Source: Thermoproteota archaeon
GTDB taxonomy: Archaea > Thermoproteota > Methanomethylicia > Methanomethylicales > Methanomethylicaceae
Direction of reading: 5' to 3'
DNA length: 64,000 bases
Assembly (NCBI GenBank): GCA_016882195.1
Contig: VGLU01000003.1
Coordinates: forward strand, 1 to 64,000
Shown here: positions 25,144 through 33,837 of the stretch, one piece after another
Layout of the letters: the number at the start of each line of letters is the position of its first letter
Numbering within the stretch: position 1 is the stretch's first letter
Program-made: the position numbers and the translations under genes
The notes under the pieces: model-generated
Databases searched by the model: none
Seen by the model: only the letters and a program-made list of their open reading frames with translations
Told to the model about the DNA's origin: nothing

Positions 25144-26250
25144 ATGTCCCATACTGGTTCTGCGTACCTCCCCCTGCATGGTGGGTGGGCGCCCGCGTGG
25201 CTCATGAAGAGGATGAAGGCGCTAGCCAGGAATATAACGCTGGTGATGGTGGACGAGCTGGGAAGGGACGAGTTCCTGAGGCGGATCTCCGACCCCTACT
25301 GGTTCCAGGCACTCGGTTGCGTGCTAGGCTTCGACTGGCACTCCTCCGGCGTGACCACGGTGGTGACGGCTGCCCTGAAGGTTGGAGTTGACCCTGCGGA
25401 GACGGGATTGGCGGTCTGTGGCGGAAAGGGCAAGCACTCCAAAAGGACCCCCTCCGAGATCCTCCAAAAGGGAGAGGTTTTGGGTCTATCCTCCTCTAAG
25501 CTAAAGGAGCTTGTCTACGCGAGCAGGATGGGAGCGAAGGTGGACAACACCGCCATTCAGGCCGGCTACCCGCTATACCACCACGCCTTCCTCCTATCAG
25601 AGGACGGGAAGTGGGCAATAGTGCAGCAGGGGATGAACATCGACAGCCGAATGGCGAGGAGGTACCACTGGCTCTCCGACGAGCTGAAGGACTTCGTGGT
25701 GGAGCCCCACAAGGCGGTCGTTGGGAAAAGGATGGACAAGGTCCTGAACATGACAGCCAAGGAGGCAGAGGGGTGCCGCAGGGCCTCTGTGGATATCGTG
25801 AAGGGGGATCCGCAGAGGCTCAGAAATGACTTGGTGTTCATCCGCGACAGGGGGCAAAGGTCACTTCTTGAGTACTACGGGAAGAGGATCCTCGTGATGC
25901 CCTGGAACATAAACTGGAGGGCGCTCGAGGTTGCCTACGACACTCAGCCGAGGAACTACGAGGAGCTCTTGGGGGTCCAAGGGGTAGGATCGGCCACCGT
26001 CAAGGGCTTGGCGCTCGTATCCGAGCTGATATACGGGGAGGCTCCGAGCTGGAGGGACCCGGTGAGGTACTCATTCGCCTTCGGTGGTAAGGACGGCGTT
26101 CCGTTTCCGGTAAAGAGGAAGGAGATGGACGAGGCGATAGAGTTCCTAAGGGTTGCCATAGATAATGCGAAGATCAACGAAAAGGAGAGGATGAACGCCC
26201 TCAAGAGGCTTAGAATCTTCGCCGAGGACAGCTGCAGTAAACAAGAGTGA
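25144..26250 (+). CDS. DUF763 family protein
   Basis: The 368-residue protein begins GSAYLPLHGGWAPAWLMKRM, the hallmark of DUF763, and continues with GVDPAETGLAVCGGKGKHS, GYPLYHHAFLL and a helix-hairpin-helix-like segment near residue 280 (LLGVQGVGSATVKGLALVSELIYG), which suggests nucleic-acid contact. The family is widespread in archaea and thermophilic bacteria and its biochemical role is not established. ATG 25144 has an excellent GGAGGTGA five bases upstream, which fixes the start against the much longer frame. Confidence 0.88.
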   Translation: MSHTGSAYLPLHGGWAPAWLMKRMKALARNITLVMVDELGRDEFLRRISDPYWFQALGCVLGFDWHSSGVTTVVTAALKVGVDPAETGLAVCGGKGKHSKRTPSEILQKGEVLGLSSSKLKELVYASRMGAKVDNTAIQAGYPLYHHAFLLSEDGKWAIVQQGMNIDSRMARRYHWLSDELKDFVVEPHKAVVGKRMDKVLNMTAKEAEGCRRASVDIVKGDPQRLRNDLVFIRDRGQRSLLEYYGKRILVMPWNINWRALEVAYDTQPRNYEELLGVQGVGSATVKGLALVSELIYGEAPSWRDPVRYSFAFGGKDGVPFPVKRKEMDEAIEFLRVAIDNAKINEKERMNALKRLRIFAEDSCSKQE

Positions 26251-26371
26251 GCCTCAGGGATGGCGCCCAAAAACCTTGGATGCATGAGTTGTCAACCCCC
26301 CCTTGTCCGCTAGCTTTAAATATGGCCAGAGCACCCACTATTATCCCACGGAGGGTAATATGTGAGCAAAG

Positions 26372-26743
26372 GTGTTTGCCGTTATAACAAAGGTGTTCAC
26401 CTTTTCGGATAAGTACCCATACGAAAAATCTAAAATTAGCCCCTCTGCCGTTCTCGAAGAGTCCCTAAAAAGGGTTTGTTCAAAGGCCTTAACCGACCTG
26501 CAGAAGAGGATTCTGCTCCATATAACAGAGACCGAGCACGTTGGTATGACCTGCTCCAGACAAGCAAGGGAGATCTCCAGGTCGATGGGGGTACCTGAGT
26601 CGACCGTGAAGTGGAGCATCAGAATCCTCAGGGATGCCTGCCTCATCGAGTGTGGGAGTAGATCTCAGAAGGGCGTACCCGCCAAGGTAACATACTCGGG
26701 ACTCTTGGTCGCGGAGGGACTGAAGGGAGGCGCTGACAGATGA
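26372..26743 (+). CDS. Winged-helix transcription regulator
   Basis: The 123-residue protein has a winged-helix domain at residues 40-110 (LTDLQKRILLHITETEHVGMTCSRQAREISRSMGVPESTVKWSIRILRDACLIECG). No ligand domain is seen. GTG 26372 is weakly supported; the better Shine-Dalgarno sequence (GAGGG, 26351) points to an out-of-frame GTG at 26362, and AAAGGTGTT is repeated at 26369 and 26390, which hints at a small duplication. Its stop overlaps ATG 26740 of a small secreted peptide frame. Confidence 0.6.
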   Translation: MFAVITKVFTFSDKYPYEKSKISPSAVLEESLKRVCSKALTDLQKRILLHITETEHVGMTCSRQAREISRSMGVPESTVKWSIRILRDACLIECGSRSQKGVPAKVTYSGLLVAEGLKGGADR

Positions 26744-26844
26744 GGATGAGTCCTGCTATAGGTCTTAGTTTTCTGGCGTTGGCCACATGCTTTGCATCGG
26801 CACCCATCCCAGCTGCCACGGTGGGTGGATGGTACACCTATTGA
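26740..26844 (+). CDS. 34-residue signal-peptide-like ORF
   Basis: ATG 26740 overlaps the stop of the winged-helix gene as ATGA. The product is almost entirely a signal sequence (hydrophobic core plus ASAPIPAAT) and ends after GGWYTY. It could be a truncated secreted protein or a genuine small peptide. The 26845-27063 stretch that follows holds no other convincing frame. Confidence 0.35.
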   Translation: MRMSPAIGLSFLALATCFASAPIPAATVGGWYTY

Positions 26845-27063
26845 GGCCCGATCCTCTTGAGCATGGCGTGAGCCGCAATCCCGCTCTGGCATAGAATTAC
26901 CAAGTTCCGGAGGAGGAGTTAGAAGTGGCAGGATCTATCGTAGCATCCTTGGTCATGTGCAGGTTCGGGAGACCCTTGACGCCGATCTCGTTTAGAGGCT
27001 CTTCCCTTAACCCTTTGTGAATAAGGCTTTTTAATAAAACTCTTTTTTTCTATGAAAACGCAG

Positions 27064-27071
27064 AAAAAAAA
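27064..27071 (-). terminator. T8 transcription terminator
   Basis: Eight A residues on the plus strand give a T8 run on the reverse strand directly after the stop of the HARP-like gene. Archaeal RNA polymerase terminates at such T-tracts. A T-run on the plus strand at 27043-27050 lies opposite. Confidence 0.5.
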
Positions 27072-27078
27072 GTTTTGC

Positions 27079-27576
27079 TCAAGTACCAGGACCCTGTGGG
27101 CGCGGTCTGGGCGGGAGGACCCTAAACCTTACGCTGTTTTTTTCGCCTGCCAGGAGCTGTTGCACGTCCTCGGAGAAGGCTATAAGGTTCATGCTTATCA
27201 GGACGAACCTGCCGTCCCTTGACCGCCTCAGCCTTATCTCCCCCTCCCTTGCCCGTGCGCCTGAGGGGGTCTCTTGACCGGCACCCCTGTAGGGCGCGGT
27301 GTAGGGCTTTGAGGGCGTGCTGGGCTCCTCCCCCTCAGCGTATCCCTCCTCAAAGATCTGCTGTCTGCCGGGGGGCATCTTGGTCGGGACCTTTCCGGGC
27401 GCCACCGCTCCAGCGATACTCAGTTCAACGCCGAGCTCGCCCGCCTTTGCCCTCAGCTCGTCCAATACGGCGTCGGATACATCCCAGACCCTCTCGTTCG
27501 GGTTCCACCTGCCCCCTGTCTGCTTCATCCACTGCACCATTTCCGGATTATATTTGAAGGAGACCTTTACCATCAT
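27079..27576 (-). CDS. Unknown protein with a HARP-like N-terminus
   Basis: The 165-residue protein begins with FKYNPEMVQWMKQTGGRWNPNERVWDV, which resembles the HARP domain of SMARCAL1 annealing helicases (aromatic, basic and Trp-rich strand-helix unit that binds ssDNA-dsDNA junctions). The middle (residues 60-115) is low-complexity Pro/Gly/Ala. The end carries a beta-strand unit (EIRLRRSRDGRFVLISMNLIAFSEDVQQLLAG). ATG 27576 follows GGGGAGAG and a TATA box CTATAAAAG. No helicase is fused; function unknown. Confidence 0.55.
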   Translation of the reverse strand: MMVKVSFKYNPEMVQWMKQTGGRWNPNERVWDVSDAVLDELRAKAGELGVELSIAGAVAPGKVPTKMPPGRQQIFEEGYAEGEEPSTPSKPYTAPYRGAGQETPSGARAREGEIRLRRSRDGRFVLISMNLIAFSEDVQQLLAGEKNSVRFRVLPPRPRPQGPGT

Positions 27577-27735
27577 ACTCTCCCCTTTTATAGGTCGATT
27601 ATCTAAACTCAAGACCTACTTCCTCTTGATGCCAAATAAGATTTTTCACTCTTTAGGCGACAGAATATAACCAAATCTAAAATAGCCTTGCGACCAGACT
27701 ATAACTGGATCCTTTATCTCCCAACGGTGTCTCTC

Positions 27736-28476
27736 ATGACAAACCTGATCGTGGTCGGACCTGCGGGCTCAGGGAAGAGCACGTTGACAAAGGCCCTCGG
27801 CGGCTGGCTGGAGAGGGAGGGGTATGCCGTAAGCTACCTGAACCTCGACCCGGGGGCAGAGAGCCTGCCCTACAGACCCTCCTACGACGTGAGGGGTCTG
27901 GTGACGGTCGAGCGCCTCATGAGGGAGGAGGGGCTGGGGCCGAACGGTGCCCTCATAAGGGCTGCGGAGATCACCGAGGCGAACCTTCCGAGGATCCTCA
28001 AAAAGATTGAGGCACGGGAGCGGAGATCCGACTTTACGATCATAGACACCCCGGGGCAGATGGAGATCTTCCTATTCAGAGGGCTGGGGCCCAAACTCTC
28101 GACCAGCCTCCGCGGGAGGACCATCTCGGTCTCCCTCATCGACCCCGGGCTCCTGCGCGGGAAGATCGACCTCGTTGTACTGAAGTTGCTGGGGCTGGTG
28201 GTGGAACTCCGGCTGGGCATCCCCTCGATCGAGGTTCTGAACAAGTCGGACCTCTACGATAGGAAGACGCTCCTAGAGTTCGAGGAGAGCATCAGGGCTG
28301 GAGGTTACCGCGCCGAGGGGGTCTCTGGCGAACTGGCGAACCAGCTCTACGGGGTCGTTGAGGGGTTGGAGAAGAGGAGGCGCGTGGTAATGGTCTCGGC
28401 AAAAAAAGGAACAGGAATGGAAGACCTCTATAAGGCCATGGGAGAGGCATTCTGTGCCTGCGGCGACCTTACGTGA
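27736..28476 (+). CDS. GPN-loop GTPase
   Basis: The 246-residue protein has the P-loop GPAGSGKST at residue 8, the DTPGQ G3 motif, an NKSD G4 motif and the family-defining GPN insertion (LGPNGAL, residue about 73). Archaeal GPN proteins such as PAB0955 form dimers; eukaryotic relatives assemble RNA polymerase II. ATG 27736 lies about 20 bases after a TATA-like CTTTATC, giving a leaderless start. Confidence 0.92.
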   Translation: MTNLIVVGPAGSGKSTLTKALGGWLEREGYAVSYLNLDPGAESLPYRPSYDVRGLVTVERLMREEGLGPNGALIRAAEITEANLPRILKKIEARERRSDFTIIDTPGQMEIFLFRGLGPKLSTSLRGRTISVSLIDPGLLRGKIDLVVLKLLGLVVELRLGIPSIEVLNKSDLYDRKTLLEFEESIRAGGYRAEGVSGELANQLYGVVEGLEKRRRVVMVSAKKGTGMEDLYKAMGEAFCACGDLT

Positions 28477-28497
28477 TCCCTCGAGTTCTCGCATCCC

Positions 28498-30393
28498 TCA
28501 CTCGGGTGAGACCTCCATCTTCTTGCCAGCGAATGCCTTGAAGATGTCCGTTCCGCTGAGTAAGCCTATAACTTGACCGTTCTTCTCCCTCACACAGAGG
28601 CGCCAGACGTTCCACTGTCGCATGAGTGCCGCCGCCTTTGCTATGTCCTCCTCCGGATCCACCACCCGCAGCGGTGTCGACATTATGCTACTGAGCGATA
28701 CGTCCTTTCCGAGGCTGCCCAAGGATATCACCTTGTAGAGTATGTCCCTGGAGGTGACTATCCCTATGGGGGCACCCTCGTCGGTCACTATGAGGCTGCC
28801 CACGTCGTACTCCTTCATGAACTTGGCAGCCTCGTACGCCGACGTCCTCCTGTCTATGGTCTTTATGTTGGACTGCATCAGGTCCTTGACCTTCACCCGG
28901 GAGAGCATCCTGTTGAGGATCTTCCCGCTCGGACTCCTGGGTATGCTCGGGACGAACTCGTAGGTCCGGGGGACCTTGAATGCGGCGAGGCTCCTCCTGC
29001 AGTACTCATCAAGCTCCTGGGGGGTTGCCGTCATCCCGTCCTTCAGGACGACGAAGGCCTTCACGCTCTCCCCCCTCACCGGATCGGGCAGGCCCACGAC
29101 CGCGACCTCCCTGACCTTTGGGTACGTGTGGATGACCTCCTCCACCTCCCGGGGGAATACCTTGAACCCGCTCGCGATGATCATCTCCCTCTTCCTTCCT
29201 ACTATGTGCAGATAGCCCTCCTCGTCGAGCTTGCCGAGGTCGCCCGTGTGGAACCACCCGCCCTTGAATGCCTCCTCAGTCTCAGCCGGCTTGTTCCAGT
29301 AGCCCTTCATGACACTCGGTCCCTTTACGGCGATCTCCCCCACCTCGTTGGTCGGCACCTCGTTTCCGTCATCGTCGACTATCTTTACCTCGACCCCAGG
29401 CAGGGGCAGCCCTACAGATCCAGGCTTCCTCTTGCCCCTGAGCGGGTTGGACGTTATCACCACCGCCGTCTCCGTCATGCCGTACCTCTCCAAGATCTCC
29501 GCGCCGAACTTCTCTCTGAACTTGTTTAGGGCATCGACCGGCATGGGGGCCGATCCCACGGTCCACGTCCTCATACTGGAGAGATCACCCGCCTTTGCGC
29601 CATCCTCCAGCAACCTGATGTACATGGTGGGGACACCCATGAATACGGTGCACTTATTCCTCGAGATCTCGTCTAGGGCCCTCTGGGCCTCGAACCTCTC
29701 CAGAAGGACCATGGAGTACCCGCAGTATGCCATCCCGTGTACGACTATCCCAAGCCCGTGGACATGGAACATGGGAAGCGCCGTGAGCAGCATATCGGAC
29801 TCCGACAGCTCCCAGAGTTCGACCAGTGTTCTGATATTGGCGATGAAGTTCGCGTGGGTTATCATCGCCCCCTTTGCCAGGCCTGTCGTCCCGGATGTGT
29901 AGCATATGACCGCAAGGTCCTCCTCCGCGTTCTGGGGCGGGAGGGGCGCATCGTCCTCCTTATTTATCAGTCCGTAGAAGGCAAGATAGCCGGCCGGGGG
30001 ACTATTGGAGGTCACTATAATATCTCTTAGGGTCTTCAGGTCCTCCCTGATCTCTTGGACGTAAGGCAGGTTTGCCTCCGAGGTCACCATCGCCACGGCT
30101 CCGGCGTCGTTCACCATGTGCCTGAGCTCGTGCTGTCTATACATGACGTTGAGAGGAACCGCTACGGCTCCGGCCTTAATGATCCCGAAGTGCGCAATTA
30201 TGAACTCGGGGGAGTTCTGCAGGAAGATGCAGACCCTTTCGCCCTTCTTTATGCCCATGGACTGGAGTACACGTGCAAATTTGTTGGTGAGCCCCTCCAG
30301 CTCCCCAAAGGTGAACTCCCTCCCCTCCCATTTTATGGCGACCTTGTTCTGGAGCCTCTTTGCAGTCTTGGAGAAGATCTGATCAAGAGTCAT
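28498..30393 (-). CDS. AMP-forming acyl-CoA synthetase fused to a CBS-domain pair
   Basis: Residues 1-500 are an ANL acyl-CoA ligase: P-loop YTSGTTGLAKGAMITH, YGMTETAVV, GWFHTGDLG, GRKREMI hinge and the C-terminal catalytic lysine in PSGKILNRML. Residues about 500-631 are two CBS repeats (VKDLMQSNIKTID, LSSIMSTPLRVVD), which normally bind adenine nucleotides. The fusion suggests direct energy-charge control of fatty-acid or short-chain acid activation. ATG 30393 was chosen over 30414. The divergent neighbour is a CBS-containing regulator. Confidence 0.88.
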   Translation of the reverse strand: MTLDQIFSKTAKRLQNKVAIKWEGREFTFGELEGLTNKFARVLQSMGIKKGERVCIFLQNSPEFIIAHFGIIKAGAVAVPLNVMYRQHELRHMVNDAGAVAMVTSEANLPYVQEIREDLKTLRDIIVTSNSPPAGYLAFYGLINKEDDAPLPPQNAEEDLAVICYTSGTTGLAKGAMITHANFIANIRTLVELWELSESDMLLTALPMFHVHGLGIVVHGMAYCGYSMVLLERFEAQRALDEISRNKCTVFMGVPTMYIRLLEDGAKAGDLSSMRTWTVGSAPMPVDALNKFREKFGAEILERYGMTETAVVITSNPLRGKRKPGSVGLPLPGVEVKIVDDDGNEVPTNEVGEIAVKGPSVMKGYWNKPAETEEAFKGGWFHTGDLGKLDEEGYLHIVGRKREMIIASGFKVFPREVEEVIHTYPKVREVAVVGLPDPVRGESVKAFVVLKDGMTATPQELDEYCRRSLAAFKVPRTYEFVPSIPRSPSGKILNRMLSRVKVKDLMQSNIKTIDRRTSAYEAAKFMKEYDVGSLIVTDEGAPIGIVTSRDILYKVISLGSLGKDVSLSSIMSTPLRVVDPEEDIAKAAALMRQWNVWRLCVREKNGQVIGLLSGTDIFKAFAGKKMEVSPE

Positions 30394-30485
30394 GTTACCA
30401 CTCAGGCAACACAATTATATTGCACAATTAATAAATATTATTAATAATTATAATTATTTATAATTAAATTGGGAGGGATGGAGGG

Positions 30486-31412
30486 GTGTCTTCTCTAACC
30501 GCGCCGCAGAAGGAGATAATGATCTCCCTGCTCGAGCTCTACGACAAGAACCGGTCCCTCGTCAAGAGCAAGGAGATCGCAACCAGGACGAGGCGGAATG
30601 AGGGCACCGTCAGGAACGTCATGCCGGTGCTCAGGGCGATAGGTCTGGTGGAGGCCGTCCCAGGCCCGAAGGGCGGCTACATGCCCACGAGCAAGGCGTA
30701 CGAGAGCTTCAACATCCCAAAGAACCTGAGGCTGCTCTCCGTTCCCATATACACCAAGAAGGGGGAGAGGACCGATGTCACGGTCACGGACATCCTCTTC
30801 AAGAGCGTCTTCAGCCCGGACTTCTGCCAAGCGCTGCTGAAGGTGATAGGCAGCCTCTCGAAGTTAAACATCGGTGAGGACCTGGTGATAGGGCCGACCC
30901 CCTCAGGCAGGATGATCATAGAGGGTAAGATAACCGGGAGGGATGACCTCCACGGCGAGATCCTGCTGGACGTGATCAACCTGATCAGCATACCGAAGGA
31001 GAGGGTCCAGAACGTCATGTCGCAGAGGCTCGTCACGATCCCGGTAAATATGAGGCTGATGGATGCCGCAGGCGTACTCTACCGGGAGCTCATCAGGGCC
31101 GCCCCTGTCGTTGACGAGAGAGGGCTCGTGGGGATGCTGACCAGTTCCGACATATCAAGGTGCGTGAGCGAGGGCAAGACCAGCCAGAGCGTGGGCGAGT
31201 CCACAAGCCGAAAGCCGGTAATAATCAGCTCAGAGGAGGACATACTCGAGGCGATGGACAAGATGCGGAGATCGAGCATTGGAAGGCTGGTAGTCGTGAA
31301 CAGCCAAGGGAAGCCCGTGGGAATGATCACCAGGACTGACATACTCTCAAGGATCCTCAAGCCGTTCGAGATGGTGGAGGAGCGATCGGGCGAGGAGGCA
31401 ATTCACGGCTAA
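30486..31412 (+). CDS. HTH-CBS transcription regulator
   Basis: The 308-residue protein has an N-terminal winged helix (SLTAPQKEIMISLLELYDKN, with KEIATRTRRNEGTVRNVMPVLRAIGLV), a middle domain of about 90 residues (DVTVTDILFKSVFSPD), and two C-terminal CBS repeats (VMSQRLVTIPVNMRLMDAAGVLYRELIRAAPVVDERG, and the pair ending RTDILSRIL). It probably senses an adenine nucleotide and controls nearby promoters. GTG 30486 follows GGAGGG. It is divergent from the acyl-CoA ligase-CBS gene, its likely target. Confidence 0.85.
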   Translation: MSSLTAPQKEIMISLLELYDKNRSLVKSKEIATRTRRNEGTVRNVMPVLRAIGLVEAVPGPKGGYMPTSKAYESFNIPKNLRLLSVPIYTKKGERTDVTVTDILFKSVFSPDFCQALLKVIGSLSKLNIGEDLVIGPTPSGRMIIEGKITGRDDLHGEILLDVINLISIPKERVQNVMSQRLVTIPVNMRLMDAAGVLYRELIRAAPVVDERGLVGMLTSSDISRCVSEGKTSQSVGESTSRKPVIISSEEDILEAMDKMRRSSIGRLVVVNSQGKPVGMITRTDILSRILKPFEMVEERSGEEAIHG

Positions 31413-31435
31413 GTCCTGCCTTATGCCCGTGATCC

Positions 31436-32737
31436 TCACATGCGGATTTGTGGGGCTAACAGCTCAGAGACCGCCCTCAGGTCGGGCGAGACCTCAAGCG
31501 GTCTGCCGCAGACCCCGATGACCTCCTCAGGGTCCTTCAGGAGGTGCCCGGTACAGACGCAGACGACCTCGCTCCTCCTATCCATCATTCCGCTGGCGGT
31601 TGCCTTCCTCACGCCCGCTACCGAGGCCGCGCTGGCCGGCTCCACCCCGATCCCCTCCAGAGCCGCTATCAGGCGCTGAGCCTCGACAATCTCCTCATCA
31701 GACACCGCCTCGAACAGTCCCCTCGACTCCCTTATGGCCCTAACAGCCTTTGGCCAGTTGACCGGGTTGCCTATCCTTATCGCCGTTGCCACCGTCTCTG
31801 GGTTTGTCACGGGCTCCAACCTGTCGGCGTTCCTCCTAAGCATGTTGACCACCGGCGAGGCGCCCTCTGCCTGGACTCCGTACATGCGGGGCAGAACCTC
31901 CGTAATTCCTGAACCCTCGAACTCCTTAAAGCCCTTCCATATCGCTGAGATGTTGCCGCAGTTCCCCATGGGCACCGCCACAATCTCAGGGACGTGACCG
32001 AGCTGATCCACCACCTCGAATGCAAGGGTCTTCTGCCCCTCGAGCCTCCATGGATTCACGCTGTTCAGCAGGTAGATCCCCATCTTCAGCGAGACATCCA
32101 TGACCAGCTTAAGTGCATCGTCGAAGTTCCCCTTGACCGATATGACCCTAGCGCCGTGCATCATGGCCTGGGCGAGCTTACCCATGGCGACCTTCCCCGA
32201 GGGCAGGATGACGTAACATGTAAGGCCGGCCCTTGCAGCATACGCCGAGAGGGAGGCCGAGGTGTTGCCGGTGGATGCGCAGGCCACCGCCTTGGATCCC
32301 AAGCTCTTCGCCTTCGTAACCCCTAAGGTCATACCCCGATCTTTAAAGCTCCCAGTGGGGTTGGCGCCCTCGTACTTTATGTATAGACTCCCTACGCCCG
32401 CCCACCTCGCCAACTTATTGCAACTGTAGAGCGGGGTTCCGCCCTCGTTCAGGGAGATTATCTCGGCGCCCTCGTCCACCGGCAGGAACTCCACATAACG
32501 CCAGACCTTCAGCGGCCTCCTTGCCATCTGCTTGAGCGAGACCTTCAGCGGTTCTATCACGACTTCCAAGAGGGAGCCGCAGGTTGGGCAGACGTAGAGG
32601 ACCTCGTCCTTCCCGTACTCCTTCCCGCAGTCTATACAGCGGAGCCTTGACTTAGGGAACAACAGAGGCGCCCTCCTCGCCACGGCTGGCAACAGTTGCG
32701 GAGGCAGAGACCGTGATAACCATGGGATCCATCGCAT
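31436..32737 (-). CDS. thrC: Threonine synthase
   Basis: The 433-residue PLP enzyme has a zinc ribbon at residues 34-56 (CIDCGKEYGKDEVLYVCPTC), the Schiff-base lysine in NPTGSFKDRGMTLG, the STGNTSASLSAYAARAG phosphate loop and MGNCGNISAIW. It converts O-phosphohomoserine to threonine. The C-terminal half continues the fold-type II core (VPEIVAVPMGN, GVEPASAASVAG). It converges with the HTH-CBS gene, 23 bases apart. Confidence 0.93.
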   Translation of the reverse strand: MRWIPWLSRSLPPQLLPAVARRAPLLFPKSRLRCIDCGKEYGKDEVLYVCPTCGSLLEVVIEPLKVSLKQMARRPLKVWRYVEFLPVDEGAEIISLNEGGTPLYSCNKLARWAGVGSLYIKYEGANPTGSFKDRGMTLGVTKAKSLGSKAVACASTGNTSASLSAYAARAGLTCYVILPSGKVAMGKLAQAMMHGARVISVKGNFDDALKLVMDVSLKMGIYLLNSVNPWRLEGQKTLAFEVVDQLGHVPEIVAVPMGNCGNISAIWKGFKEFEGSGITEVLPRMYGVQAEGASPVVNMLRRNADRLEPVTNPETVATAIRIGNPVNWPKAVRAIRESRGLFEAVSDEEIVEAQRLIAALEGIGVEPASAASVAGVRKATASGMMDRRSEVVCVCTGHLLKDPEEVIGVCGRPLEVSPDLRAVSELLAPQIRM

Positions 32738-33058
32738 ACCACTCTTGGCGGTATCATCTTTTAACCAGACATACTAATAGCAAACCCACAGATAACTGTA
32801 AATTTGCTGATTATCCATATCTGGCTTGTCGTAGAGAGTTATACGTTCCGATATATAAAAGAAGGGTGGTTAAAATTTAGTCTCAAACTCAAACCCCCAA
32901 ACCCAATAACTAACTACTACGACTACTCTACCACTACAACTCTAATGCTAACTAACCCTCTCAAGACAAAAACAAAAATAAAAACAGACACCAAAAATCT
33001 TTTTTAAAAACTTATTAACTCATGAAGCTGTAGTATGGTCGTACGAGGGGCGAAAGGT
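32738..33058. other. Intergenic region with a nearly G-free strand before mtrA
   Basis: Between about 32876 and 33000 the plus strand contains only a handful of G residues and is built from short CAAAC, CTAACTA and CAAAAA units, so one strand is purine-A/pyrimidine biased. It is followed by T5-A5 near 33000 and a TATA-like AACTTATTAAC. A 67-codon frame inside is compositional and not a gene. The tract may be a long 5' leader or a replication- or transcription-related element. Confidence 0.5.
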
Positions 33059-33826
33059 ATGATCGACAAGGAAATGGATTGGCCCATAGCCCCAGGGGAT
33101 TATGAGATAGGTAATCCCCAAAATCCGGTTGCGATAGTATTTTTTGGATCTAAAAAAGTTATGATACCACCAGAATTTTATGCGATAAAAGGCGTATGCC
33201 ATACAGAAAACATTGGAATTGAAAAACTGATAGTAAATATTATTTCAAATCCAAATATTAGATATTTGCTTCTATGTGGAGGAGAAATATTAGGTCATTT
33301 CACGAGGGACTGCATTAAAGCACTCCATAAAAACGGAGTTGACGAAAAAGGTAGGATAATTGGAGCCAAAGGAAAAATTCCCTATTTAGTTAACATTCCA
33401 ACCAGCGCGATCGACAGGTTCAGAGATCAGGTAGAACTCATCGATTTAACCCATAACAGGGAGGCCTTAAAAGTCGTTAGCGGCTCAGGTAATGTTGAAG
33501 AGTTCCCAGTAGACTTAGATGAACTAATTAAGACAATAGAAGTTTGCATGATAAAAAAACCAGAAAAATATGGGGAGCCGATGATCATCCAAATCGGGCC
33601 TTTACAGGCCGATAGCGATGTGTTAGATCGCGCAGTAATGGATTTCAGTAATAAATTATTCGCACAAAGGGTAGGCCTTCAAACCGAAAAACTGACCACT
33701 AAAGCTGATTTTATATGGATATCACCAGAGTTTACCGTTTTTCTTAATCCAGTACTGGGTGATATTTCGATGATCGCTGTTGGGATGAATTTTATGAGAA
33801 GATTAATGGAATATTACCGAATATAG
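33059..33826 (+). CDS. mtrA: MtrA-like corrinoid-binding methyltransferase subunit
   Basis: About 255 residues from ATG 33059 (GAGGGG eight bases upstream). It matches subunit A of tetrahydromethanopterin:CoM methyltransferase: CHTENIGIEKLI, LLLCGGEILGHFTRD with the histidine that ligates cobalt (near residue 80), and NGVDEKGRIIGAKGKIPYL. It lacks the C-terminal membrane anchor of methanogen MtrA and instead has a soluble extra region (residues about 180-255). The MtrB-G subunits are absent. The gene is much more AT-rich than its surroundings, as is mtrH, 11 bases downstream. Confidence 0.85.
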   Translation: MIDKEMDWPIAPGDYEIGNPQNPVAIVFFGSKKVMIPPEFYAIKGVCHTENIGIEKLIVNIISNPNIRYLLLCGGEILGHFTRDCIKALHKNGVDEKGRIIGAKGKIPYLVNIPTSAIDRFRDQVELIDLTHNREALKVVSGSGNVEEFPVDLDELIKTIEVCMIKKPEKYGEPMIIQIGPLQADSDVLDRAVMDFSNKLFAQRVGLQTEKLTTKADFIWISPEFTVFLNPVLGDISMIAVGMNFMRRLMEYYRI

Positions 33827-33837
33827 GGGGGCTCTTA

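Noticed and set aside
32876-33000. CRISPR or tandem-repeat interpretation of the G-poor tract
   Set aside because: The short units are irregular, with no constant repeat length and no spacers.
32804-33007. 67-codon frame in the G-poor tract
   Set aside because: Its Thr/Lys/Asn-rich composition follows from the base bias and there is no ribosome-binding site.
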